The notes beneath the pieces were generated by a model that did no database searches, had not been told where the DNA came from, and saw nothing but the letters and a program-made list of their open reading frames with translations. This document shows positions 23,729-35,923 of a DNA stretch of 64,000 nucleotides, piece after piece. Made by a program: the position numbers and the translations under genes. The stretch covers positions 16,738,037-16,802,036 of the forward strand of contig CM036617.1 of the NCBI GenBank assembly GCA_020746105.1, in the 5' to 3' direction. This DNA is from Trogon surrucura (lineage: Eukaryota; Chordata; Aves; Trogoniformes; Trogonidae). Numbering within the stretch: the first letter of the stretch is position 1; each line of letters begins with the position of its first letter.

Positions 23729-23842
23729 GGGTTTTACTTTTGTGACATCTGACACCGTTTGTGTCTTAATTTCACCTTTGCGATCGAAACGAATCACCTT
23801 GACCCTAACCTCTACCAGGTATAAGTGGCTCAAGACAAGTAA

Positions 23843-25344
23843 AAAGGTAGTTACTTCCTGGGGTAAAAAGACATCCTTAACTCAACTTCCTGTAATTTTC
23901 TATATTCTCAAACCATGCTCAGTGTGATCATTAATCACTTTTTTCGCTGAGCTCATAGTTCTTTTGTATTTTTATTCTCTCAGAATGTCTTTAAATATTC
24001 ACTTTAGCCGAAATAACAAAAGTGTTCTTGCTTACTCTGATCAGATAAAGAATTGTCTTTCATGGTAAACAGATTTTACAGGAACAGAATTCAACAAAAG
24101 TCCAAATAAGTTGCTAAGTTTTTTCAAAAGAAAATTTGAAATTCACATGCACTGGTTCCTACCCAAACTATACCTCCCTCTCTGATGATTTAACAATATA
24201 TAGGATACACTTAAGACACCTATTTAAGACAACAAGAAAGTTACAACTAATCTAAATAGGAGCAAGACAGAAGATTACCCAATGAAATCCAGTGTACTTT
24301 ACAGGTATCTATGTGCTACATTCCTTCTCAGTTGTTAAAATGCTATGGAAAAATACTACCATCTGAAAAAAAAATCATTACTGGATAATGATAATGTATT
24401 TATCATTATTTCAAATGGAAAATTTATGAATAACATAAAAATTATGTACAGTCTTTGTTAAGAGTACACAGACTGTAGAACTGTTTGAAGCTTGCAAGTG
24501 AAAATTTATTTATCTTCTAATGCCAGTGAAATAATTCTTCAGGTTTACATACCACGAAACTTACTCCCTGAATAACCCTGCCAAAATTAGATGAGAAATG
24601 AGTTTCACTGATTATGTTTTGTAAAAGAAATCATTCTAATTTGCAGTTATGCAGTGCTTGGTATCAAAGGATCTCAAAGCATATAACTGTTAATTAAATT
24701 TCATGACCTATCCCTATGGAAGACATGCCTAGCATTATAACTTAAAATTTTATTATATTCATTAAAATCTTGGCATCTCTTTTCATCATTGCCTTCTCAT
24801 GGAAAATGCTGAGCTGAATTTGATAGGAAGTTTGTTTTCCCCTACCTTAGTGAAGTGACTACACGACAGTCAAAGGCTGATAAACTTTTTAGGGATGGTG
24901 GCCTTTTGAATGGAATCCCAAACTGTATCTTAGGACTCAGTAAAAATACCCTGAATATAGAATAACCTACAATAATTTCAGGAAATGATGAGACAAAGAA
25001 TTAGTTTTGAGATCTTGCTTCTTAAGCTTCTTATATAAAGATGCAGGACATGCTCCTTCCATGTGGGATTCATAGTTCTAAATTTGCCTGAACCTTCATT
25101 TGAAACATACTTTTAAATGCAGTCACTGTAGAGAGAGATAATGCTGCACTTCTTTCCACTCCTAACTCTTTTACAAGAGTAAGTATAATTTTGGATTTAG
25201 GTAGTTAAATTTCACCCACATCCCACTTACAATGTTACTGGTCTTTCCTGGATCTATCTCATTAAAGCTACGTGTCTATAACAAATCAAATCTTCCATTT
25301 CTAAGAAATCATAGGAAAAAAATTAGGAAGGTAGCACAAGACCA
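23843..25344. other. Unassigned AT-rich DNA
   Basis: No gene, RNA or repeat recognised. Confidence 0.5.
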
Positions 25345-25509
25345 CAACAAATTACCCAGGGAGACTGCACAGTTTCTGTCTTTAGAGGTTTTCAGGTGTA
25401 GCCATGATTGACTTGATCTCATATTGCCAACGGACCCACTTTGAATGAGGCATTGGACTAGGCAGCCTTATGATGTTCCTTACAGTGGAGATGACTATGA
25501 TTCTATGAA
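25345..25509 (+). mobile_element. CR1 LINE 3' end, 5'-truncated, old
   Basis: A decayed match to the end of CR1 ORF2 and the 3' UTR: ATTACCCAGGGAGACTG, GTCTTTAGAGGTTTTCAGG, GGCATTGGACTAGGCAGCC, and a final GACTATGATTCTATGAA. It points toward the minus-strand CR1 that ends at 25604, so the two are tail to tail with about 95 bp between. Confidence 0.8.
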
Positions 25510-25603
25510 ATCTTTGCAGTGTGGATATCTGCTGTGGGCTCTCTAGCAGAAACCAGCACTACAACACCAGTGATTTAGCTGAATGTTATTATATGAACAC
25601 AGC

Positions 25604-27000
25604 ACAGAATCACAGAATTTTTGAGGCTGGAAAAGACCTCTGAGATCATCAAGTCCAGCCTATAACCCAACACCATCACATCGGCCAGACCACGGCACTA
25701 AGCGCCACATCCATCCTCTCCCTAAACACCTCCAGGGACAGTGACTCCACCACTTCCCTGGGCAGTGCATCCCAGTGCCTGAGTGCCCTGTCCATGAAGA
25801 AGGGCTTCCTGAGATCCAACCTAAACCTTCCCTGACACAGTTTCAGGCTGTGCCCTCTCATCCTTTCACTAGTTGCCCAGGAGAAGAACTCGACCCCCAC
25901 CTGACTACGACCTCCCTTCAGGTAGTTGTAGAGAGTGATAAGATTCCCCTTGAGTCTCCTCTTCCTCGGGCTGAACACCCCTAGCTCCCTCAGCCTCTCC
26001 TCACAGGACTTTCCCTCCAGTCCCTTCCCCAGCCTGGTTTCTCTCCTCTGGACCCGCTCCAGCCCCTCAATGTCTTTCTAGCAGTGAGGGGCCCAGACCT
26101 GCACACAGGGCTCGAGGTGAGGCCTCACCAGTGCTGAGCACAGGGGCAGGATTACATCCCTGCTCCTGCTGGCCACACTGTTCCTGATACAAGCCAAGAT
26201 GCCATTGGCCTTCCAGGCCACCCGGGCACACTGCTGGCTCGTCTTCAACCGGTTGTCAACCAGTAGTCCCAGGTCCCTCTCTGCTGGGCCACTCTCCAGC
26301 CACTCCTCCCCGAGTCGATAGTGCTGCAGAGGGTTATTGTGACCAACGTGTAGGACCCTGTACTTGGTCTTGTTGAACTTCATATCGTTGGCCTTGGCAA
26401 ATCAACCCAGCCTATCCAGGTCCCTCTGTAGCATCTTCCTACCCTCAAGCAGATTGACACTCCCCCCTCAATTTGGTGTCATCTGCAAATTTCCTAAGGG
26501 TAGACTCAATCCTCTCATCCAAATCGCCAATAAAGATGTTGAATAGGACTGGACTCAGTGCTGGTCTTTGGAGGATGCCACTGGTCACCAGACACCAACT
26601 GGATGCAGCACCATTCACCACCACTCCCTGGGCCTGGTCATCCAACCAGATTTTACCCAGCAAAGGGTGCATCTGTCCAAGCTGTGGGCTGCCAGCTTTT
26701 CCAGGAGGATGCTGTGGGGTTTGTGTTAAAGGCTTTGCTGAAGTCAAGGTAGACCACATTCACAGCTTTCCCCCTCATCCACTACATGGGTCACCCAGTC
26801 ATAGAAGGAGATGAGATTGTTCAGGCAGGACCTTCCTTTCCTAAACCCATGTTGGCTGGGCCTGATCACCTGGTTGTCCTCTACATGCTGTTTGATGGCG
26901 CTCAAGATGATCTGCTCTATAACCTTGCCAGGCATGGAGGTCAGGCTGACAGGTCTATAGTACCCCAGATCCTGCTTCTGGCCCTTCTTATGGATGGGCA
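25604..27000 (-). mobile_element. CR1 LINE, 3' 1.4 kb with C-terminal half of ORF2
   Basis: The plus strand starts ACAGAATCACAGAATTTTTGAGGCTGG, given here as ACAGAATCACAGAATTTTTG and AGGCTGG, the complement of a CR1 tail. Minus-strand frames in series code for ORF2 pieces: 27001-26744 has YYRPVSLTSMPGKVIE and HGFRKGRSCLNNL; 26759-26445 has a [17 protein letters not shown] stretch (GVPQG decayed) and FADDTKL; 26383-26078 has [10 protein letters not shown] and LVRPHLEPC; 25978-25676 has the [14 protein letters not shown] end. At least three frameshifts separate them. It is a distinct, older subfamily from the 3.5-8.0 kb copy and is 5'-truncated at about 27000. Confidence 0.95.
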
Positions 27001-29659
27001 ACCCATCTCTGAACTTACAGGTTTATTTTGGAGATTGTTATTGCTCTGATTCATTTGAGTTTACCTTGTATTCAGTTTTTGTCTGCTTCATCTGGGCTCT
27101 GCCTTCTTATTTATCTACAACTGGAGAACCTAAATCAGGAAATGGTGATTCATGAGAGACTCAGTGAAACAGTAGTAAATATAAATGAGAAAACTTAACT
27201 CCCAGACTTTTTTCATGCTATCTGTGCTGAACTGCAGCATTTTCAAGAAGGCCTATTCTGGACTGCACAAGCGAAATGAAGCAGAGCACAAAGTTATGGG
27301 AATTAAAACTCTGCTTCTTGGCACTGTGTGTAACTCCAAGACTTCTATGTATATTCAGTAGTCAGTACTAGTCACAGTCATCACTCACAAATGACGGGGT
27401 AGTTTTTTCTTCTAAGCATTTAAGAGAGAAGGATCAAAATCATATATAATGCTGCCACTCTGATGGCAGCTGAACAGCAAATATCAAGATAGGACACTTT
27501 TGTCTATATTTTTGCAATTCACTGCCCATGGAAGGCTTGACTTGGCTAGCAAGTTTTCATGGTCTGATGGTGATCAATCATTTGATTGCCATGCACAGCC
27601 TATCATCCTGGCTGAAAATTAAGAGCAGCGGGATGAAATGAGCACTTTTTTTTTTTTTTGAGGGGGGGGAGTGTTGTGATTACAGGCATGAGTTCATTTG
27701 AATATGAGGCAATTTATCAGTCACTGGTAGTTCAGAGAAATCTGAGGATAAATGGCAAGTATACCTACATACACATATACACACATATAACACACATAGC
27801 ACAAACATGTTTTTAACATGGTCAGAATCACCTAACAGGAAATCTTGGGTTCCATTGCTTTCTAACATTGTTTTTTTAATTAAAATTTGCTGCCTGGGTA
27901 GCCACAGATTGGGATTAATCCCACCTAACTGCAGACCGTGTACCTTCAAACTATTTCCCTTTTATGATTAAGGGGGAGAAAGCAGGCACCATAAAACAGT
28001 GTTTCATCCTTTAAGTGTCTAAGATGGATGCACGGATACAGGAGATGAATACTAACCAGAGCCTCCCACTTCAGCTCAGTTGGCATTAATGTCATAATCT
28101 TCTTAAATAACTCTTCAGAATGTGAATATTCCAGATTCAAAACAATTTGAAATTTAAAAACATGGTATGATGTCTTCTGCTTTCTTCTGTAAAGTGCCTT
28201 ATTTGATCTCAATGGATTCTGTCTCTCTTCATAAGACTTATACAAGCTTCTTATTCTCCAGAGATCTACTGTGAACAGTTTTTTCTGTTTAATTTTGCAA
28301 CATATTGATTTTGTACTTTTTTTCTTTCTTTTTTTTTTGGGAACCCTCACTTGAATCCAGATATCAAAGAGAAAGAAGTTGATCTTTGTTGTCAGAAATG
28401 AAATCAATATGTATTAACTAAGAAATTAAATATTAATGAGTTCAAAATCAACATAAACATTAAAGAAAAATATATCTTGCTATGCATCAAAACAAGAAGG
28501 GAAAATAAAAGTTTTGTCCTGGTATATGTGCAACTATCACTGAAATTTACTATATACATGTGTATTTAACCATTAAGATCTAATCAATTATACCTTGCTA
28601 CATATATTGATCATGTTATTCATATTTCTATGTTGACACATCTAATTTGGGCTTCCTAACTTACCGATGGCATAACTAATTAATGAGTCACTTATTTTTG
28701 TAAATGAAAATTCTAAAGAAGAGATGAAATTAAAGCCATAAAAAAAGAACAAATGGCACTTTTCTCCTGTAACGTCAGCGGTAAATTTGATTTAGGACTG
28801 AGTGAAGTATCACGACTGGAAAAATATATTTCCAGGATCTATTACTGATCAGTACTCATGAGCTAGAAGACGAGTTTCAGCAGGTTTCAGCTAGTCAGGA
28901 AATATGCTTCGGATGTGTAATGCTACTAAATATTTTACAGTAATTTATGTGTGGAGTTTACCACTACTTTTTGATTTATTTTCATTATTAATTTATATAT
29001 ATTCATATTTTCTGGGACTTTACTTCCTGGAAAAGATAAAATAATCATGAATGAAATGCAATTACAGCAAGCATAACTCATGGGAATATGTATTTAGCAG
29101 GACAAGCATGGCCAGAAACATACTATAAGAAGAATTTGGCAAAGCTAAAGCAAAATTAGAGAAACACTAAATTCTAACCATTACTTTCAACACTTCATTG
29201 TTTGCCTGAGATAAGCAGTTGCTATGACTCAAGGAAAAACGCATCAGGCCTCTACTGTTTAGAACTTAACCCATTCCTTGGAATTAGCCCCCCTGGTTTG
29301 CAGAAAAAGCTTCACAGGGATCCAGGAGCAAAGAGAAAACTTCGGTGCTATTTTCTGTCTGTAAAAAATGAATACTCTAGTTGGGAAAAGAACAGACAAG
29401 CAAGGCCTGGTACATACAAAGATTGTTGAGTATCAGTGGGAATGGAGAAACTCTGAAATGAGCTAGCAGTGGCTGTAAATGGCCAGACAAAGAACCAAGT
29501 GAAGGATGGGAAGCCTGAGAAGTGAAAACTAGTACAGGCTCGTCAAGGGAGGAGATTGGAATGAGGCTGTGGAATAAATGAAAATAAGGGACAAACTTCA
29601 TGGGAAAGGCTCCATGTGAGAAATGGAGCATAGAACTCATGAATATACCAATCCACCAT
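27001..29659. other. Unassigned AT-rich DNA
   Basis: No supported gene. A poly(T)/poly(G) tract lies at about 27645-27669. A 153-codon minus-strand frame at 27946-28407 is Lys-rich, lacks any domain I know and is probably chance. Confidence 0.5.
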
Positions 29660-30090
29660 CAACAGAAGCATGCTGTTTCGGCTGGAATAGACCTTCAAGA
29701 TCATCAAGTCCAAACTTTTCCTAGCCCTATCAACACCACTAAGCCATGTCCCTCAGCACAACATCTACCCGTCTCTTAAACGCCTTCAGAGATGGTGACT
29801 CAACCACCTCCCTGGGCAGCCTGTTCCAATGCCTGACAACCCTCTCAGCAAAAAAAATCTTCCTAATATCCAACCTGAACCTCCTCTGGCACAACTTAAG
29901 TTCATTTACTCTTTTCCTGTCACTAGCCACTAGGGAGAACAGACTAACAACTCCCGCCTCGCTACAACCTCCTGTCAGGTAGTTGCAGAGAGTGATAAGG
30001 CCTCTCCTCAATCTCCTCTTCTCTAAGCTAAACAGCCCCAGATCCCTCAGCTGTTCCTTGTACGGCACATGTTCCAAATCCTTTAATAGC
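29660..30090 (-). mobile_element. CR1 LINE 3' fragment
   Basis: The minus-strand frame from 30077 to 29739 reads the CR1 ORF2 C-terminus: [19 protein letters not shown], then [15 protein letters not shown]. It is followed by a decayed 3' UTR (GGCTGGAATAGACCTTCAAG on the plus strand) without a clear terminal repeat. Only the last ~110 residues are present. Confidence 0.92.
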
Positions 30091-30488
30091 TTGAACTTTC
30101 TGTGTTTGAATTAAGCAATACACATATATCCCACAGCATTCTGAGGACCAGTTTTTCTATTTCTCGAGTTCATGAGAACATGCTACATCTATTGAGTGCC
30201 TGATTTTCCTTTCTGTGAAGACAAATATGTAAGGACATGAGCATGGGAAACCAGTGCACATCTGATGGATGGCAAAAGTTTGGAGTAGGGGTGAAACCAG
30301 TGTGTTCAGCTGGGTGTGGGATCTTGACAGCAGTCTAGCAGTTCATCCCAGGCTGCAGAAACTACACCTCGAAATATTCCTAGTAGCCACTACAGTATCT
30401 CAGGCATCTGAATTTTGAGGGGAAAGTTCTAAGTGTCATCCCTGGTGTATTTGAGGGTTTCTGCAATGAAGTGTGATGGAACAGAGCA
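30091..30488. other. Unassigned DNA between CR1 fragments
   Basis: Nothing recognisable. Confidence 0.45.
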
Positions 30489-30535
30489 AATCATAGAATC
30501 ACAGCATGCTTCAGGTTGGAAGGGACATAAATGAT
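30489..30535 (-). mobile_element. CR1 LINE tail fragment
   Basis: ATCATAGAATCACAGCATG followed by GGTTGGAAGGGACATAAATG is a roughly 45-bp CR1 3' tail, immediately before another CR1 3' end in the same orientation. Confidence 0.75.
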
Positions 30536-30552
30536 TCTTAGCCTTTATAATC

Positions 30553-30905
30553 AAAGAATCATGGAGTTATAGAATTATTTGGGTTGGAAGACATCCTTAA
30601 AGGTAATCTAGTCTAACCCCTCCTACAGTGAGGAGGGAAATCTTCAAGTAGATCAAGTTACTCAGAAACTCATTCAACCTAGTGTTGAAAGTTTCCAGGA
30701 ATGAGACTTCTGACACCTCTCTGGGCAACATGTTCCAATGTTTCACCACACTCATTGTAAAAAATTTCTTCCTTATATCTCATATAAATCTACCTTCTTT
30801 TACTTTAAAACCATTACTCCTTGTCGTGTTGCAACAGGCTCTGCTAAAAAGATTGTCCCCATCTGTCTTATACATCCCCTTTATATATCCCCTGCTTATA
30901 TATCA
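30553..30905 (-). mobile_element. CR1 LINE 3' fragment
   Basis: The plus strand shows AGAATCATGGAGTTATAGAA, GGGTTGGAAGACATCC, a CTAACCCCTCCTACAG block, CTGGGCAACATGTTCCAATG and the complement of the final ORF2 codons. Divergence is high and no open frame is left. It lies in the same orientation as, and directly behind, the tail at 30489. Confidence 0.88.
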
Positions 30906-33137
30906 CCTTTAAGTACTGAGAGCCATAATAAAGTTTGCACTCAAAAATTCTTGTTGTCAATCCACACCTGCCTGCAATACACTCAGGAGAGGAGGGCAAC
31001 CTCCATTAACATTAATGGCGATGTCTACTTTATGTTAAAATGCCTCACGGTATTTCTGAAGACAAGATTTTTATTTCTGTTACTGTTGGTGCCCCAGGCA
31101 CGTGCAGGGTTTGTAATGTTCCCTACTGTAGCAATTCCTGATTTATAGGAACTGCCTTATCCCCTCCAACTTGAGATGCTCAAGGGTTTTATGGGAACAA
31201 CAGACTACAGGAAGCTTACAGAGGAGATCTTACCGGGTGTGCCATGGGAGGAGTGCTGACAATGTTTGGGAAGACACTCATGAATACTCAAAGGTATTTA
31301 GTCTGGAAGACATGAAGGACAATAATTTCTTTCTTTTGTTGCCAGTGGTCAGACCCAGGTACTTCACAGGAAGCCACAAGCCCATAATGAAGAGTAATAG
31401 AATAGTCTTTGCACAGAGGAATGTCTTTTCTAGCCTGGTCTAACTTGTATTTTATATTTGAAGCACGGAAGTTTATGTCCCTTCATAAATTTTACACTTA
31501 GTGCAACTCATGGGTTTTCTATTTTTTTTTTTTGTTTTTTAATTCATTCTGCCTATATATATATGAAAATCTTATTGAATATTTTGGTATTTTTTTTTTG
31601 TGGCTGTTCCTCAAGTTAATTTGACGCCATAGAAAAAATATTGTCTTCTAAACCTTCAACGTTCATCACTTTCTGTTTGAGTTTTTCTGTGAATATTGTT
31701 TATAATGCTAGAAAAATATGTGAAGGAGAGAGAGATTTTTTTGTGCAGTTACTTTTTATTCTTGGTTCTTGCACTCCCTGTTTCACAATGCATGGATGCA
31801 AAAAGGATAAATTCTTCACAAAGACAAAACTGTCACAGAATGTTTTTTGGTTTGGAGTATGGAAAGTAGCCACAGGCTAGCTTTGTTTTATCACTGTTTC
31901 CTTCATTTTTATTTTTTTTTAAATGAATTTAAAAAAAGACCTGAAACTGTAAAATCACCTTTTTGGTTTATTTCCTAGCTTCCCGTGTCTGAATAGACAT
32001 GTCAATCAGCCTCAAATCCTCTGTTTCTATCTTTCATATGCCTAGAAAAGGAACAAATAAAAGAAGTTTCTCTCCTCTTTCCCCTGTTTTCTTGAGTTCT
32101 AGTCCACAGGGTCTGACTGGAAAGAAACTAAGAGTTCTACCATCTTCTTTTTAAAGATCTGAACCTGTTTAAACTAAATGTTCCCCAGGTCTCATGCACA
32201 AAACATTTCACGTTAGCAGAAAACTGAGATCACTGCCTGGCATCATAATGGTTTGGTTTATTAAGTGATACTGAAATTAACTCCAGTGCAGTTAATTTTA
32301 ATTTCTCCTGCGCAGATAAGCAAGCTAGAGGAAAGAGGAAAATGACAGGCAAAACAGGTAGGTAGGCATTTATGGTCTGACTTACCCACAGAGATTTCTG
32401 TATACATTTTTCAGGTTCAAATAGAGTACTCTGATCAATGCTATTCTTTCATTCAGTAGCACATTTTACCATGAATTATATATTTGCACAAAGTACCTAT
32501 GAGTCGTGAATGGCGTGCTTAGTAGTCAGGTGTTTCTTCGTCCTGTAAACTGGAAAACAAGTAAGTGAACCAAAGACTGCAATATTTCATCCTCGGTCTA
32601 TTGGCTGTAGTTTACAGAGCCTGTATTATTCACATGTATTTGTTCTGTGCTGTTTTTCTGCAGGTTTACTTCAATGAAGACTTTGTTACACCAAAGTCCC
32701 TTCCAAGGTTCCTTCCAATGTCTTTCTGGAGCATTATCAGGGTTTCAGTTCAGAACTGCTTACACAGGCAAAACTTGACTTCACTTAGAGAGTTCCTTGA
32801 GTAAGATGCACTCGGAATACTTGATTTGCCTCTGAAAGAAGTTGGGGGAGGAATGGTAGAATTTCATTTCTTGCAAAAGAAGTAAATCTAAACCAATGTG
32901 ATTAACAAATGTTTATTGGATACATTTAACTCTGTAATACAGTGTTTGTACACAAAGTGATATCTGTGGGTGTGAACAAATATTAGCTGACAACTTTCCA
33001 GATCTCTGTGCTGACTTTGTACTTCTAATCTGTTAATTTTGTTTACAATATGAGTCACAGAAATACGGTTCATGTTGTAGAAGCTCTAATTGGCACTTGA
33101 TATTATGAATAGAGGACATCTGTCTTTTCTTCAGTCT
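30906..33137. other. Unassigned AT-rich DNA
   Basis: No gene or element recognised. Several T-rich runs (about 31521-31531, 31592-31601) and a short TA run near 31555-31562 occur. Confidence 0.5.
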
Positions 33138-33905
33138 TCACAGAATCACAGAATCACAGAATGTCAGGGGTTGGAAGGGACCTTGAAAGACCATCTGGTC
33201 CAATCTCCCTGCTAGAACAGGATCAGCTACAGTAAGTCACACAGAAACATATCCAGGCGGGTTTTGAATGTCTCCAGAGAGAGACTCCACAACCTCCCTG
33301 GGCAGCCTGTGCCAGTGCTCTGTCACCCTCACTGTGAAAAAGTTTTTCCTCATATTTTTATGGAACCTCGTATGTTCCAGCTGGCATCCATTGCCCCTTG
33401 TCCTGTCATTGGACATCACTGAAAAGAGCCTGGCTCCATCCTCCTGACATTCACCCTTGACATGTTTATAAACATTTATGAGATCAGCCCTCAGCCTCCT
33501 CTTCTCCAAGCTAAAGAGACTCAGCTCCTTCAGCCTTTCCTCATAAGGGAGATGTTCCACTCCCTTCATCATCTTTGTGGCTCTGCACTGGACTCTCTCA
33601 AGCAGCTCTCTGTCCTTCTTGAACTGAGGGGCCCAGAACTGGACACAACATTCCAGATGTGGCCTCACCAGGGCAGAGTAGAGGGGCAGGAGGACCTCTC
33701 TTGACCTACTTGCTACTCCCCTTCTAATACATCCCAGGATGCCATTGGCCTTCTTGGCCACGAGGGCACATTGCTGGTTCATGGTCATCCTGCTGTCCAC
33801 TAGAACCCCCAGGTCCCTTTCCCCTGCGCTGCTCTCCAGCAGTTCAGTCTCCAACCTATACTGGCACATGGGGTTATTCTTTCTAAGGTGCAAAACTCTA
33901 ATCTT
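33138..33905 (-). mobile_element. CR1 LINE 3' fragment with open C-terminal ORF2
   Basis: Starting from three ACAGAATC-type tail units on the plus strand, the minus strand gives a 218-codon open frame (33893-33237) with the C-terminal CR1 ORF2 blocks [55 protein letters not shown] and [15 protein letters not shown]. It resembles the 3.5-8.0 kb subfamily closely but not identically. The 5' truncation near 33905 cuts just inside the HLRKNNP region. Confidence 0.95.
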
Positions 33906-34713
33906 CTTGAGCTTTGACTATAATTTCAGAATAATAAGTGCCTTTTTTGCTTCTGCTGAAACTGTCTATCTATAAAACTCTATGTTAAATCATATATATG
34001 GGAAACTTAGAGAGACAGCCTGAAATCTGAGGAAGAAACTTTGAAGTCAATGTGAGATAGGGGTAGATTAGACAAACTGGATCTCTTTGTTCTCATGCCT
34101 ATAACCTGAAACTATAAGGACGATGCAAACCCACATTTCTATTTCCATGCTTGCATGTTCATTACATTCAGTATTGGTAATATACTGGAAATAGCAAGTG
34201 TTCCAGAGACAGATCTAAAAAGTCTTTAACAGAGGGGTACAAGACCAATAGTATAAAGGGTGAGGTCTTGTGCTAACTTTTGAAGTGTGGAAATCAGTGT
34301 GTCCCACTAAACATTCTAATAACTCGATGGCCTTTATAAGTGGCTGATTCTTGGCTTTAGAAACTCGTTATAACAATAAATTCAATAAATACATGTTTCG
34401 TGGGGATTTGAATTTCTCACTCTGTATATACAAGATGTCTTGTGCCACAGGACAGGAAGAAAGATCTGCTGAAGCTCCTTTGGTGTTCCATGTTAATCCA
34501 CTGCTTTTTTACATAGCTTCCTGCTGCTGGTGTAGAAATGAACAGTTTTGGTAAACAGATGCAGGAAACGTTAATTGCAAAGCAAACGGCTCTCCCAAAG
34601 AGACTTTCATTGTCAGTAAAATATATCCAAAGTGAATTTTGTTTTGATGTGTTTTGTTTACATTTTTTCTTTTCAAATTTTCTATCCTGAATCAAACTAC
34701 CAAATGTAGAGGA
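33906..34713. other. Unassigned AT-rich DNA
   Basis: Nothing recognised between the CR1 and the LTR. Confidence 0.5.
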
Positions 34714-34719
34714 ATTTCT

Positions 34720-35115
34720 TGTGGAGCAGAGGCGCGGTATAACTTTAAAAACGTGGACAACCCAGCTTAGGCCTAAACAAAGGCTCTGTCCTTGAAGCTG
34801 CCTTGGAACACGGGGAGGAGGAGGTTTTATCTGTTTTGTGAGAGCTTTGCGAGATGCTTGGCTGGAGGTGCTGGGCCCGGGGGGAGAAGGGGGGGCGAGA
34901 GCCGCTTGCATAGTTGAATGGCACTACCCAATAAAACGCTGGCGCGTGTAAACCTGTAACTGACCAACTCTGTTAAGGGGCAGGCGCGGGGACACTGCTG
35001 AACTGTATATATTGAGCTGTCCGGAGCAATAAAGGGAGGACGATCTGTAGCCATATTGGTGTGATGATCGTTAACTTGGCCGGCTCTCCGAAGGGACCCT
35101 CTTCAACCAAACTCA
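34720..35115 (+). mobile_element. Solo LTR, 396 bp, ERVK-like
   Basis: The block runs from TGTGGAGCAGAGG to CAACCAAACTCA. It is flanked by ATTTCT (34714-34719) and ATTTCC (35116-35121), a 6-bp target duplication with one mismatch, the size typical of beta-retrovirus-like (ERVK) elements. In plus orientation it has a GC-rich middle, a TATA-like TGTATATATTG at about 35004-35014 and AATAAA at 35028-35033 close behind, so R is very short. A second AATAAA occurs near 34931, upstream. No viral genes adjoin it. Confidence 0.85.
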
Positions 35116-35322
35116 ATTTCCCTTTGGCTTAGTGGGTACAGGTCTGAAGAATACAGGTGATGCAGGCAGAGTAGGTGTGTACCATGAAGATTTTGTGTCA
35201 TAGAGGGACAATAGCACTTTATTTTCCTTCCAGAGGAACAGCATAGCATTGCCTCACCCTACCTAAAGAATATATAAATATCCTTTTGCACCTTTTATAC
35301 TTATTTGTACACCAACTAAAAA

Positions 35323-35923
35323 TCATAGAATCACAGAATGTTAGGGGTTGGAAGTGACCTCTGGAGATCACCTAGGGCAGCCACACTGGAACACATCCAG
35401 GCGGGTTTTGAAAATCTCCAGAGAAGGAGACTCCACAAATTCTCTGGGCAGCCTGTTCCAGTGCTCCGTCAACTTCACAGTAAAGAAGTTTCTTCTCATA
35501 TTGAGATGTAACTTCCTACGTTCTAACTTACACCCATTACTCCCTGTCCTATTACTGGGCACCACTGAAAAGAGACTGACCTCTTCCTCTTGACACGCAC
35601 CCCTCAGATATTTGTATGCATTAATAAGATCCTCTCTCAGCCTTCTATTTTCAAGACTAAGCAGTCCCAGTTCTCTCAGTCTTTCTTCACAGGAGAGATG
35701 AACATGTCCCTTAATTATCCTTGTAGCTCTCCATTGGACTCTCTCCAGTAGGTCCCTTTCTCTCTTGAACTAGGAAGCCCAAAACTGGACACAGTATTCC
35801 AGGTGTTGTGTCACCAGGGCAGAGTAGAGAGGGAGAAGCACCTCCCTAGACCTGCTGGACACACTTTTCTTAATACACCCCAGGATCCCATTGGCCCTCT
35901 TGGTCACAAGGGCACATTGCTGT
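35323..35923 (-). mobile_element. CR1 LINE 3' fragment
   Basis: It starts with ATCATAGAATCACAGAATG on the plus strand. Minus-strand coding remnants follow: [19 protein letters not shown] (35565-35368), then decayed ERLRELGLLSLENRRL, and the LVRPHLEYC and ANGILG regions. The 5' end at about 35923 (CACATTGCTG) joins the LTR-like piece that follows. Confidence 0.92.

Larger units (their letters stand above)
22945..23837 (+). mobile_element. Solo ERVL-like LTR, 893 bp, perfect 5-bp target duplication
   Basis: The element begins TGTAAGAGACTG and ends GGCTCAAGACA. AGTAA flanks it exactly on both sides (22940-22944 and 23838-23842), which sets both ends. In the plus orientation it has a long U3 with internal repeats (23113-23248), a GC-rich, CpG-containing promoter-proximal part, TATAAAA at 23538-23544 and AATAAA at 23723-23728, some 180 bp later. 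That order matches U3-R-U5. The 5-bp duplication and length suit the ERVL class; the class call is inference. No retroviral genes adjoin it, so it is a solo LTR. Preserved ends and many surviving CpG sites suggest moderate or young age. Confidence 0.9.

Noticed and set aside
27946-28407. 153-codon minus-strand open frame
   Set aside because: It lies in AT-rich DNA, is rich in Lys and Leu/Ile, has no recognisable domain or splice context, and such lengths arise by chance in 64 kb.
32664-32804. TTTTTCTGCAG acceptor followed by an open frame
   Set aside because: A single acceptor-like site without a plausible donor or a recognisable peptide is too common in AT-rich introns to call an exon.
34417-34911. 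164-codon minus-strand open frame
   Set aside because: It runs antisense across the LTR at 34720-35115 into unrelated flank. Its Pro/Ser-rich start is the reverse strand of GC-rich LTR sequence.
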